A stretch of DNA of 14,719 bases, from contig JADGCE010000062.1 in the NCBI GenBank assembly GCA_015229095.1, positions 1-14,719 on the forward strand, given 5' to 3'. Of the stretch, positions 6,394-14,600 are shown piece after piece. Position 1 is the stretch's first letter. Each line of letters opens with the position of its first letter. The notes beneath the pieces are model-generated. The model had not been told where the DNA came from. It saw only the letters and a program-made list of their open reading frames with translations, and searched no databases. Both the position numbers and the translations under genes were made by a program. The stretch comes from Magnetococcales bacterium. Lineage in GTDB: Bacteria > Pseudomonadota > Magnetococcia > Magnetococcales > Magnetaquicoccaceae.

Positions 6394-7218
6394 ATGAATC
6401 ACCTGCGCACCCTCGTTATCGGATCCTTGCTTATCGCTGTTTTTTTGCCGATAGTGTGGAGCGGTCGGGCGGTCGGCGCCCCGGCCTCCGAACAGCACCT
6501 GGGGGCCAGCGCAGGAGAAAAGCTGCACTTTCAGCTGCATTGGTTGGGGATGGTCGCCGGGGAGGCCACATTGCAGATGGATGGCGGCAATCGGGGAACC
6601 TACGCCCTGCAACTGACCCTCACCAGCTCCGGTGCCGCCCGCGTTGTGCGGGCCATCGATGACCAGTTCACAACCGGGGGAGAACGCCGGGGAAACTGGT
6701 TTATCCCGCAGCGTTATATCAAGGAGCAGCGTCGCAACGAGCAGACCAAATGGATCACCTATCCGTTTGACCGGGAGATGCGACAGGTGCCGCGCACCCT
6801 GCGGGTGCAGGGGGAGGAGCAAAACGAGAAAACAGTTGTTATTCCGATAGGATCGGATCGGGTTCTCGACCCCCTGAGTACCCTCTATACCCTGCGGGCA
6901 TGGCCGGAGTTGCGGCCCGACCGTGCCTTGCACTGGCAGGTGACCGAAGGGGAGAAGGTCTACTGTCTGACCATCCAGGCCGGTGAGCGCCAACAGTTGC
7001 AAACAGAACTGGGGGATTTTTCCGTCGTTGCGCTCCGCATCGCGGTGGACAACTCCGAATCGTTTCGGCAACGGGGCCCCATCCTGTTCTGGGTCACGGA
7101 TGACGCACGACGCCTCCCCATACAGATTGAGGCCCAACTCTCCTTTGGCGCGGCGGTGGCCACTCTGGTGGCATGGGAGGATGGCCGGGGCGGACAGAAA
7201 CGGCTGCCTGAACGGTGA
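6394..7218 (+). CDS. DUF3108 family periplasmic protein
   Basis: This 274-residue protein has an N-terminal hydrophobic segment (about residues 6-22) with a likely signal-peptidase site near residue 29 (AVGAPA), so it is probably exported. The mature part shows the DUF3108 pattern: a beta-rich opening around FQLHWLGMVAGEATLQM, a VVRAIDDQF segment, PLSTLYTLRAW in the middle and the strand pair FWVTDDARRLPIQIEA near the end. Family function is not established. AGGAG lies 8 bases before the ATG, and the gene follows tyrS by 15 bases, so it is very likely co-transcribed. Next comes kdsB, 18 bases away; the setting suggests envelope biogenesis, which is an inference only. Confidence 0.85.
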   Translation: MNHLRTLVIGSLLIAVFLPIVWSGRAVGAPASEQHLGASAGEKLHFQLHWLGMVAGEATLQMDGGNRGTYALQLTLTSSGAARVVRAIDDQFTTGGERRGNWFIPQRYIKEQRRNEQTKWITYPFDREMRQVPRTLRVQGEEQNEKTVVIPIGSDRVLDPLSTLYTLRAWPELRPDRALHWQVTEGEKVYCLTIQAGERQQLQTELGDFSVVALRIAVDNSESFRQRGPILFWVTDDARRLPIQIEAQLSFGAAVATLVAWEDGRGGQKRLPER

Positions 7219-7236
7219 CAACAAGTTGATAAATTT

Positions 7237-7968
7237 ATGAATGATTCCACAGTTGTGATTATTCCGGCACGGTTTGCCGCCAGCCGCCTGCCCGGCAAGC
7301 CTCTCCTGGATCTGGGGGGAAAACCGATGATCCGCCATGTGTACGAACGGGCGATGCAGGCCGATGTGGCAGAGGTTTGGGTGGCCACCGACGATGCCCG
7401 CATCTTTGCCGCCGTGCAGGCGTTCGGTGGACGGGTGCTGATGACATCCCCGGCGCACATCTCCGGCACCGACCGGGTGGCCGAGGCGGCCCGCACCCTG
7501 ACTGCGGATATTGTGGTCAATGTCCAGGGAGATGAACCCCTGCTGGATCCCGCCTTGATCGATCAGGTGGTCGCCCCGCTGCGGGCCGATCCCCGGTTGC
7601 AGATGGCAACCGCTGCCCATCCCTGCCAGGATCCCCGGGAGGCTGGCGATCACAACTGCGTCAAGGTGGTGTGTGATCGCCAGGGGTTTGCCCTCTATTT
7701 TTCCCGCCTGCCCATTCCCTATGACCGGGAACCGACGGCGCACACCCCCCCCCTCCTGCGCCACATCGGCCTGTATGCCTATCGCGCCGACTTTTTGCAA
7801 ACCTTTGCCCGCCTGCCCCCCACCGAACTGGAACAGCGGGAACGGTTGGAGCAGTTGCGCGCCCTGGAGCATGGCCATGCCATTCGAGTGGTGCTGGCCC
7901 ACTCGGCGGCCATCGGAGTGGACACCCCGGCGGATGCCGAACGGGTCCGCCGTCTGCTGGAAAGCTGA
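7237..7968 (+). CDS. kdsB: 3-deoxy-manno-octulosonate cytidylyltransferase (CMP-KDO synthetase)
   Basis: This 243-residue enzyme activates KDO with CTP to CMP-KDO for the inner core of LPS. The motifs are in place: IIPARFAASRLPGKPL (8-23) for nucleotide binding, HISGTDR (74-80), NVQGDEP (95-101) with the metal-binding D99, SRLPIPYDR (156-164), HIGLYAYR (176-183), LEQLRALE (204-211) and GVDTPADAERV with D229 as the second conserved aspartate. Length is normal for KdsB. The ribosome site before ATG 7237 is poor, but the start gives the exact family N-terminus. It lies 18 bases after the DUF3108 gene and 4 bases before the lipoprotein gene. Its presence shows the organism makes KDO-containing LPS. 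Confidence 0.97.
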   Translation: MNDSTVVIIPARFAASRLPGKPLLDLGGKPMIRHVYERAMQADVAEVWVATDDARIFAAVQAFGGRVLMTSPAHISGTDRVAEAARTLTADIVVNVQGDEPLLDPALIDQVVAPLRADPRLQMATAAHPCQDPREAGDHNCVKVVCDRQGFALYFSRLPIPYDREPTAHTPPLLRHIGLYAYRADFLQTFARLPPTELEQRERLEQLRALEHGHAIRVVLAHSAAIGVDTPADAERVRRLLES

Positions 7969-7972
7969 TCCG

Positions 7973-8683
7973 ATGCGTACTCCCCTCTCCCTGCCCCCAC
8001 GACCGGCAAACCCTCTGCCTCATCGGCCTCTCTTCGGCATCGGCCTCCTGCTGGGGGGGGTGCTGATGCTGTTGTTGGGGGGATGCGCCACCCAGCCCAC
8101 GGGCGATCAGGTTCCCCTCTCCCAGATCGACATCAACGATGCCTGCAGCATCTTTCGAGGGCGCAGCAACTGGTATCAGGCCATGGACAAGGCCTTTCGC
8201 AAATGGGGCACCCCCGTGCATGTGCAGTTGGCCATTATCCATCAGGAGTCCAAATTTCGCTCGGATGCCCGCCCCATCAGCAAGGGGTTGTTCGGCATTC
8301 TGCCTGGGCGGCGTCTCTCCTCGGCCCTGGGCTATGCCCAGGCCCTGGATGGCACCTGGGCCCACTACCAGCAACAAACCGGCAACAACCGCGCCGACCG
8401 GGAGGATTTCCGGGACGCCGTGGATTTTATCGGCTGGTACAACACGATCAGCCATAAAAAATTGGGTATTTCCAAGTGGGATGCCCGTAATCTCTATCTG
8501 GCCTATCACGAAGGGCATGGGGGCTATGCGGCCAAAAGCTATCGGAAAAAATCCTGGCTGGTGCGGGTGGCCGGCAAAGTGGAAAAAAATGCTGCCAAGT
8601 ATGCCAACCAACTGGCCGGTTGCAGCGATATCCTGAACGCCGAGGACAAACAGGAGACCAACTGGTCTCTGTGGCCATTCTGA
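7973..8683 (+). CDS. SLT-type lytic transglycosylase lipoprotein
   Basis: This 236-residue protein starts with a hydrophobic segment ending in a lipobox (LGGC, lipidated cysteine C38), so it should be an envelope lipoprotein, outer-membrane bound if the usual +2 rule holds (alanine at +2). The mature part fits the SLT_4-like transglycosylase family: VHVQLAIIHQESKF with E92 as the likely catalytic acid, SALGYAQALDGTW (117-129), DFIGWY (151-156), then LYLAYHEGHGGY (174-185). Such enzymes cleave the MurNAc-GlcNAc bond to give anhydro-MurNAc products, the material that AnmK recycles. ATG 7973 is 4 bases after the kdsB stop, which implies coupled translation; upstream codons in frame are kdsB shadow. 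It ends the plus-strand run and converges with the HD gene across 56 bases in which I see no convincing terminator. Confidence 0.85.
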   Translation: MRTPLSLPPRPANPLPHRPLFGIGLLLGGVLMLLLGGCATQPTGDQVPLSQIDINDACSIFRGRSNWYQAMDKAFRKWGTPVHVQLAIIHQESKFRSDARPISKGLFGILPGRRLSSALGYAQALDGTWAHYQQQTGNNRADREDFRDAVDFIGWYNTISHKKLGISKWDARNLYLAYHEGHGGYAAKSYRKKSWLVRVAGKVEKNAAKYANQLAGCSDILNAEDKQETNWSLWPF

Positions 8684-8739
8684 TCGCAACGCCCCGCACC
8701 CCCGTGGTCGTTTTGCACATCAGGAATGCCGGGCCACGA

Positions 8740-10674
8740 TCAAGGCTCTGGCGTGGCGACCTGCCAGTGCTCTCCCCTCTCAATGTGCGCCATCTCCGGC
8801 AGGGAGATGTATGCGCTGAAGTCGATTTCCACGAAACCGATTGTGTAGAACAAATAGCGTCTCAATGGATCCAACTGGCCCTGTGCGTTCCATTGTTCCA
8901 ACGCTTCCAGCGTGTCGCCACGCCGCACGATGGCAAACACGGCACGGCTGTCACACACCTCTTCCACCACGATCATCTCGTAGGAAACTCTCTTTTTTAT
9001 CTTCCGTCCTGCTTGGGCCAATGGATCTTTGGGTATCTGCACACCCAGCTTGGCCAATTCTGACAGTGACAGACCCTGTTTGGCCTGTTCCAGGCGTCGT
9101 GCGACCCGTCTCTCTGCACAGTGCTGCTCACTGACCCCCAACAGCAGTAAATCCTCCCGTGTAAGACGTATCTCCATCGCCGGAAGGAGAATTCGGACCG
9201 GCTTTTCGGGCATTATGCCCAACGATTCCCATTGTTCACGCGGGACCTCCACCCCCTTGAATTTCATGAAATCCATGGAAATCTTGCCATTTTTCTGAAT
9301 CCCATCCAGATCAACTTTTTTTTGCTTCAACGGCGACAGCAAATCCAACCGGGCCAATTCATCATAAGATAACTGCCTGACAACCCCATCCAGTCCAACA
9401 AACAATTCCTGATTGCGCACCACCAGTTTTTCCATCTCTCTCGGCAGGGCAAAACGCATACCGGCTTGCAATAATTGGGGGTGCTTCCGGGTATACAGGG
9501 TGTGCCATACCCGAAAAAGTTCCGGGTTGAAATGGCCCTTCCTGGCATCGTGATTCATGGCCACCAATACACTGACGGGTGGCAAAGCCTCCCGATAGAC
9601 ATAGGTCTCTTCCAGCGAAGAGACCATGTCCGCGATGCTGCAGAGTTGAATCATTTCCAACTGTTTTTGGGTGGCAAGAGCAAGATAGCGGTTGACATCC
9701 AGCTTCAGCTCCTCTCTGGCAGCATCGCGAAACGTGGTCAGACAGCCGTATCCTTTGCCTGCAACGGCGGCATACCACTCATGGTGGTTCATGGCCACCA
9801 TGGTGGCGGTATTCAAACTGCCCTGGTGCAGCAATTTTCCCCCGATCAAGGTGTGGAGTCGTATCTCTTGCCAATGCGTGTCGTTCAACGTGCCTGTGCA
9901 GGCCAGGGTCTGGTGCGGGACATCCATTTTGCCGATATCATGGGTGATGGCCGCCATCGTCGCTTCAAAAATCTGTTCTTTTTTCCAATTCAGCTCCTTG
10001 GCAATGGCCATGACATAAAAACCGGTTGTCACACTGTGATGCGCCGCAATAGAATAATAATCGCCCAATCGGCTCAAACACTCCACAGAAAGACCGCTGA
10101 AACAATGTTGTACAACACCATTGCGCTCTCTCATCATGCCCTGCAACTCTTTGACCTGCGCCATCTCCTGGTACAGAGCAGACAGATCCTTGGCCGACCG
10201 GTTGTGTACGCGCACAATCTCTTCCAGTGTGCGCATATATTTATTAACCATCCGGATCGTTTCCGGAATGAGATCCCCTGAGAAGGGGACGGCTTCCACC
10301 GTGGTGACACCGGTGTGTCTCAGTTGGGCGATAATCTTGGGGGTCAGCAGGCAGCCCTCGGCAAACAGGAGAGCCCCGGTCGCCGGGTCATGGACCGACT
10401 GGGCCAGCAACATGAACGGCAGATCGGGATCGGTCACATGCCATGTCTGTTGCATCTGCTGTACCGCCGCATCCGCATCCGACGGCTCCCCGTCCCCCTC
10501 GGGCCCGCCGACCGCCACCGTTGCAACGCCAAAACTTTCCAACCGGGCAATCGTTTTTGCGGTCAGACGAAGCCCTTTTTTCAAGATGATGGCCCCTGTC
10601 CCCGGGTGAAACACATCCTCTGCCAGCACGCCCTGTTCCAGCAGGCTGGGATCATGGATGGCATATCTCTTCAT
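8740..10674 (-). CDS. HD-GYP-like phosphohydrolase with GYG motif and duplicated N-terminal module
   Basis: This 644-residue protein begins with two copies of a roughly 45-residue module (about residues 11-56 and 86-130, each with A-x-x-V ... G ... G ... LT/LTP ... I-x-x-L ... GV). A helical linker (about 135-190) follows, then an HD domain with its expected metal ligands: H212-H213, H245-D246 in HDIGK, H274, H297-H298 and D349. The signature triplet reads GYG (308-310) instead of GYP. HD-GYP enzymes hydrolyse cyclic di-GMP or related dinucleotides; this one keeps the chemistry but its loop is non-standard. Beyond about residue 400 lie some 240 residues I do not recognise. No transmembrane segment is visible. 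ATG 10674 is 2 bases after the membrane-protein stop (TGAATATG), a weak AAGG lying further up, so translation is probably coupled. Confidence 0.8.
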   Translation of the reverse strand: MKRYAIHDPSLLEQGVLAEDVFHPGTGAIILKKGLRLTAKTIARLESFGVATVAVGGPEGDGEPSDADAAVQQMQQTWHVTDPDLPFMLLAQSVHDPATGALLFAEGCLLTPKIIAQLRHTGVTTVEAVPFSGDLIPETIRMVNKYMRTLEEIVRVHNRSAKDLSALYQEMAQVKELQGMMRERNGVVQHCFSGLSVECLSRLGDYYSIAAHHSVTTGFYVMAIAKELNWKKEQIFEATMAAITHDIGKMDVPHQTLACTGTLNDTHWQEIRLHTLIGGKLLHQGSLNTATMVAMNHHEWYAAVAGKGYGCLTTFRDAAREELKLDVNRYLALATQKQLEMIQLCSIADMVSSLEETYVYREALPPVSVLVAMNHDARKGHFNPELFRVWHTLYTRKHPQLLQAGMRFALPREMEKLVVRNQELFVGLDGVVRQLSYDELARLDLLSPLKQKKVDLDGIQKNGKISMDFMKFKGVEVPREQWESLGIMPEKPVRILLPAMEIRLTREDLLLLGVSEQHCAERRVARRLEQAKQGLSLSELAKLGVQIPKDPLAQAGRKIKKRVSYEMIVVEEVCDSRAVFAIVRRGDTLEALEQWNAQGQLDPLRRYLFYTIGFVEIDFSAYISLPEMAHIERGEHWQVATPEP

Positions 10675-10676
10675 AT

Positions 10677-11705
10677 TCAGGGCCTTGTCACATGCATGGG
10701 TGGTATCCGAGGATCGGTACACAGGGGGGGCGCAGGGGGCTCCTGGTGACGGGCGGCCAGATAGACCCACAGACCGGGCAGACTGGCGACAATCTGCAAC
10801 AGGCGGTTGATGAGAAACGGGGTGCCCAGGGCGACTCCGGCATCGACTGGCTGCAGCCATTGGCAGACCTGGGCAAAGGCGGCCTCCCCCACACCCAGGC
10901 CGCCCGGCGCAATCGGCAGCAGATTGGCCACCCAGGCAACCGGCGCCGCCAGGAAAAAAGGGTCGATCGCGCTGCTTGCCAGCCCCATCTGGCGGGCAAT
11001 CCACCAAAGGCCGATGATTTCAATCCCCTGTGCCAATGCCGAAACCAGCACGGCGACCAGCAGGCGGCCCTTGACCTGCCGCACCCGGCGGGCCGCCTCT
11101 CCCATCTGCGCCAGGATGCGCTGCCATCCCTGTTGGGCAAGCCTGGATGACCAGCGGTCGGCACCCCACAACAGCAGCAGCACGAACAGCGGAGCACCCA
11201 GCACGGCGACGGCCAGGGAGAGAAGCAGAATACGGCTGGGGAGCCCTGCCAGCAAAACAGGCGCATTGGCCAATGCCGCCACCAGAGCGATGCAGAACAG
11301 GGTGTACAGACCGATGGAACGGTCCAGCAGGATGGTAAAGATGGCCGCCCCCTGCCGTTCTTCCCCCCCCTGCCGGAGCAGATAGCCCATGCGCAGGGCA
11401 TCGCCACCGATGGAACCGGGCACCAGCAGATTGAAACAGACCGTCAAATAGGTCATCCCATGCACCCAGGCAAAGGGCAGGCGCATCCCCTGGCTGCCCA
11501 ACAGGATAAACCAGCGCACTGCCCCCAGGGAGATCATGGTCACATTGCAGAGCAGTCCCACCACCACAATGGGCAGGCTGAGACTCCCCGCCCACAACAG
11601 CCCCAGATCCAACACCCCCTGTTGCAGCAGCAGCCACACCATGCCAGCCGCCACCGCTCCTTTCGCAACACGCCACAGCCATTGCACCCGCCAATCTGCT
11701 CGCAT
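10677..11705 (-). CDS. LPG-synthase/AglD-type integral membrane protein (putative flippase)
   Basis: This 342-residue protein has several long hydrophobic segments (roughly 8-28, 42-70, 85-97, 122-155, 158-181, 213-235, 250-266, 295-318), consistent with 7-8 membrane spans. It carries the conserved patches of the lysylphosphatidylglycerol-synthase transmembrane family: VPGSIGGD (95-102), LDRSIG (127-132) and IAPGGLGVGE (265-274). It lacks the soluble aminoacyl-transferase domain of MprF, so it belongs with the stand-alone members thought to move lipids or lipid-linked sugars across the inner membrane. The substrate cannot be told. The start at 11705 has only a weak GGAAG far upstream. It follows the DUF2290 gene by 24 bases and precedes the HD gene by 2 bases. 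Confidence 0.85.
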   Translation of the reverse strand: MRADWRVQWLWRVAKGAVAAGMVWLLLQQGVLDLGLLWAGSLSLPIVVVGLLCNVTMISLGAVRWFILLGSQGMRLPFAWVHGMTYLTVCFNLLVPGSIGGDALRMGYLLRQGGEERQGAAIFTILLDRSIGLYTLFCIALVAALANAPVLLAGLPSRILLLSLAVAVLGAPLFVLLLLWGADRWSSRLAQQGWQRILAQMGEAARRVRQVKGRLLVAVLVSALAQGIEIIGLWWIARQMGLASSAIDPFFLAAPVAWVANLLPIAPGGLGVGEAAFAQVCQWLQPVDAGVALGTPFLINRLLQIVASLPGLWVYLAARHQEPPAPPLCTDPRIPPMHVTRP

Positions 11706-11729
11706 GAATCGGTTCTTCCGTGTGATAGG

Positions 11730-12416
11730 TTATGCCCCGTCGTCTGATTGTCCAGGCACCTGGATATGGAGCAGATCTCTTTCCCGATCTGTGATGGAGA
11801 GATCAAAACCGTCGCAAAAATGTGCCCACTGCGGGCAACAGCGACGAGATGCCGTATTATAAAAACTGCCGAGGATAAAGCGCATAAAATGATGCGGCAT
11901 CAGGGGTGCGCTGACGGGAATCCTGCAATTTTTATATTGCCCCAACGTCAGATGGGATTTGGGATGCTCCACATCCACCGCATGCGCTTCCCTGTCATCG
12001 AAATCGAAGCGCAAAGGAACGGGAACGATGTTTTTCATCACAACCTCTGCAAAGATTTCCTCTTCGAGATAAATGGTCGGGTTGTTTTGAAACTCTTCCA
12101 GGAACGGGGAAGGGAAAAACGCCAATCGGTGCGTCTCAAGCCGGTTATGCCTGAAACGGTACATCATCTGGATAAGGGCCCCGTCCAGCATCTGCATATT
12201 GTAGGTGTTCGCACTCTGCAGTCCTCTATAAATATCCACGTATGGGACATTTTTTAGCGCATCACTGAGACGGGGCACACGCATCAAACCCACTTCGCGA
12301 ATCCCTTGCCCCAGGTCGCGCAGGGATGGAAACTGTTGGCGATCACACAGACTCAAGCGGACCAGGTCACTGGTCAGTTTTGTGATCTGTTGATAAACCT
12401 GTTCAGGAGTGGGCAT
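11730..12416 (-). CDS. DUF2290 family protein
   Basis: This 228-residue cytoplasmic protein fits DUF2290, whose conserved core is visible at about residues 134-186: PLRFDFD, then VEHPKSHLTLGQYKNCRIPV, then APLMPHHFMRFILGSFY. The opening helix (EQVYQQITKLTSDLVRLSLC) is also typical. The biochemical role is unknown. The invariant-looking D138, D140, H151 and H155 cluster could form a metal or nucleic-acid site, but this is a guess. ATG 12416 lies inside the helicase gene, 14 bases before its end, so the two are translationally coupled and probably act together. I recall DUF2290 genes commonly sitting beside SF1 helicases and being listed as candidate phage defence. Confidence 0.82.
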   Translation of the reverse strand: MPTPEQVYQQITKLTSDLVRLSLCDRQQFPSLRDLGQGIREVGLMRVPRLSDALKNVPYVDIYRGLQSANTYNMQMLDGALIQMMYRFRHNRLETHRLAFFPSPFLEEFQNNPTIYLEEEIFAEVVMKNIVPVPLRFDFDDREAHAVDVEHPKSHLTLGQYKNCRIPVSAPLMPHHFMRFILGSFYNTASRRCCPQWAHFCDGFDLSITDRERDLLHIQVPGQSDDGA

Positions 12417-14565
12417 CCAGCGGCACCCTGTCCAGAATTTTTTTCAGTCTGTTGACCTGCTCCACACCGAGATCTTCAGGGAGGAGACGTCCGGCCTCCA
12501 TTTCCCCCAGAAGCCGCGCCACAGCATCCGAATTTTCGTGTGCTCTGCGACGTTCATCTTCTGTCCTGTCACGATTGACGATTCTCAAAAACCTCCTTTC
12601 CTCTTCATTGGGATAACGGAATCGAAGCGTGAAGGCATGCTCTTTGACCTGTTGAAATTCCTGCTGCAACCTTTGCATCCCTGTCCCAAAACCCAAAACG
12701 CGCACCCAGGCCTTGCTCCGGGTGATGGCAGTAAACAACCGGTTTCTGAGGGTTGTCACGTTCCCGAAGGAGCCATAACACTCCTGAGCATTCAGGATGT
12801 AGACCATGCCCGCCTCATTGCCTTTTGCGCGATGAATACCCGTAAAAGCAACGGACTCTCCGTTCGGGTCAAAAAGAGAATCCCGCGAGCTGTCCACCCC
12901 TGCCAAGTGCGAATCGATGCCAGCCTCCAGCAGCATTGTCCGGATGGGGCCAACGGCAGATCGCGTGGTCAACGGATTCGGATTGATGACCACAATGTCA
13001 TCCGGGCGCAGCTCATCCGTTTGCAGATTTTCCTGAATGGCCTTTGTCACCCATGCTGCCTGCTCCTCTGCGGAACTGAAGCAGTAAAATTGGAGCAGAT
13101 CCTCCAAAGGTGAATGCTCTTCAAGAAAACGCGGGCTGCTCTCTGCCCTCCTCTCCAGCGTCACATCACAGCCATCGTCCAATGCACCATCGGCAACAAA
13201 ATAGCCCACCTCCCTCCAGAGTGTTTTGTTGTCAAACATCTGCACCAGCCCTGAAGAGCTGCCCGGACCGGGCGTTCTGTACACACCAAACCCCAAGGCA
13301 TGGGCTGTGACAAGCACAGGGCGGGAATTGCGGTAACATTTTTCAAGAATCACATCCTGGCACGGTTGGCCGGCTTGATTGGCAAGGAAAACTCTGGGAG
13401 ATCCATGGGGTGTTTTCCCAAAAAGCTCCCCTGGGGATGGCAGCGATCGAGCATCCAGATTCTGCAGCTCATCATAGGCATAGACCAACCGTTTTTCCGG
13501 CTTAAGCATTTCGTAGCACAAACGCAGAAAGGCTGCTGGAAAATCCTGTGCCTCGTCCACAAGCATGGCATCGTAAAGACCCAATGGTTGGGCGCATTCA
13601 TCCAATGCTTTCTGGCACGCACCCTCGAACGCCCGATCCTGCCCAAACATCTCTTTGGCAGAACCATAATCGTGCCATGTCAGACCGTGGGCCTGACAAA
13701 AGCCATAATAAACGCCGGCACGCTCTCCCCCGCCGGCAGCACCCCAGGCATGCAGCACATGCAGGTTATCCCAGTTTGGCTCCTCGCCCGACTGCTCCAT
13801 CGTAAACAGGCCAATAAGCCGCCGAAACTGGCCCTTGAGGGCACGGGATTGGAAAGTAACGGCAATTTTCCAGTCTGGATGCTGAACGTGCAAATAGGCG
13901 GCCTTTAACGCGAGCACAATCGTTTTCCCTGATCCTGCCAGACCACGAATGCGTTGCACACCCTCCACGGTCTCAATGACAGCACGATTCTGTCGACTGT
14001 CCAGGTTGGCGATGGAATCCTCCAGCTGCTTGAGCTTGGCACCCCGCGAATCAGACCGCTGCACGACCCGCTTGCGCCCCTTCCGAATGCTGGAAATGGT
14101 CTGGATAACAGCCAGCAACGCATCAAAACAACTATTATCTTCCCATGCACAACCATCCAACCACGCACTGAGCGTCTCTTCGTTGCAAAATGTATACTCT
14201 TCTGTGGACAAAGAGGCGGCATCCTGCCGCATGGGCGCGAAAATGACAGGATGGACAGGGACCTGCAACGACCGCCCTCTCATCAGGCTCTTGTTCGCCC
14301 GCAATTTCGCCCCCAGTTTATTAAAACTGTCATCATGCATCTCCTGGACACCTGCCGTCTCCCGGCCTTCGACCAGGGTAAAAAGCACCACGCCTTTGCT
14401 CCGTGATACCAACAACGCATCGATGGGATACGGTCCATCTACCGTGCCAATGATGGGATGACCAACATACAGCACACCTTCATACTGGGCATGTTGGGTG
14501 AAAAACTGCTTCAACCGATCGGCAGAGGAGGGTTTTTTGGTGGGTCCGTGCACGATTTCTACCAT
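12403..14565 (-). CDS. UvrD/Rep-type SF1 helicase with nuclease-like N-terminus
   Basis: This 720-residue protein has a full SF1A helicase core: a Q-motif-like DSRQNRAV (189-196), Walker A GLAGSGKT (208-215), Walker B with DEAQD (337-341), a motif III-like YAYDELQN (362-369), a motif IV-like CYRNSRP (410-416), motif V IHRAKGNEAG (577-586) and motif VI AITRS (613-617). It should translocate on single-stranded DNA using ATP. The first 160 residues are separate: strands around YPIDALLVSRSKGVVLFTLV (residues 46-65) resemble a NERD or PD-(D/E)XK fold, but the position expected to hold E-x-K reads T-L-V. The C-terminal 70 residues are charged and helical. Start ATG 14565 has a strong GGGAGG 6 bases upstream. 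It is the first gene of the minus-strand run, coupled to DUF2290. Confidence 0.88.
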   Translation of the reverse strand: MVEIVHGPTKKPSSADRLKQFFTQHAQYEGVLYVGHPIIGTVDGPYPIDALLVSRSKGVVLFTLVEGRETAGVQEMHDDSFNKLGAKLRANKSLMRGRSLQVPVHPVIFAPMRQDAASLSTEEYTFCNEETLSAWLDGCAWEDNSCFDALLAVIQTISSIRKGRKRVVQRSDSRGAKLKQLEDSIANLDSRQNRAVIETVEGVQRIRGLAGSGKTIVLALKAAYLHVQHPDWKIAVTFQSRALKGQFRRLIGLFTMEQSGEEPNWDNLHVLHAWGAAGGGERAGVYYGFCQAHGLTWHDYGSAKEMFGQDRAFEGACQKALDECAQPLGLYDAMLVDEAQDFPAAFLRLCYEMLKPEKRLVYAYDELQNLDARSLPSPGELFGKTPHGSPRVFLANQAGQPCQDVILEKCYRNSRPVLVTAHALGFGVYRTPGPGSSSGLVQMFDNKTLWREVGYFVADGALDDGCDVTLERRAESSPRFLEEHSPLEDLLQFYCFSSAEEQAAWVTKAIQENLQTDELRPDDIVVINPNPLTTRSAVGPIRTMLLEAGIDSHLAGVDSSRDSLFDPNGESVAFTGIHRAKGNEAGMVYILNAQECYGSFGNVTTLRNRLFTAITRSKAWVRVLGFGTGMQRLQQEFQQVKEHAFTLRFRYPNEEERRFLRIVNRDRTEDERRRAHENSDAVARLLGEMEAGRLLPEDLGVEQVNRLKKILDRVPLDAHS

Positions 14566-14600
14566 GGAAAACCTCCCGTTTGGGTACAGATCAACCGATC
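14511..14600. repeat. 10-base direct repeat around the helicase start
   Basis: TCAACCGATC occurs at 14511-14520 inside the first codons region of the helicase and again at 14591-14600 in the leader, 80 bases apart. The second copy is followed by AA, giving a tandem GATCAA-CC-GATCAA at 14589-14602. It might be a pair of regulator sites flanking the start codon, or chance. Confidence 0.25.

Noticed and set aside
6364..7902. A 512-codon open frame on the minus strand
   Set aside because: It is antisense to the DUF3108 and kdsB genes, both of which have clear family motifs, and its composition (His, Gln, Gly rich) is not protein-like.
8684..8739. Bidirectional terminator between the lipoprotein and HD genes
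   Set aside because: Only a 5-pair CGTGG/CCACG match with a long loop and no flanking T runs was found.
10675..11007. N-terminal extension of the HD-GYP protein to 755 residues
   Set aside because: The extension overlaps the membrane protein gene in another frame and has the composition of a shadow; ATG 10674 sits right after the upstream stop.
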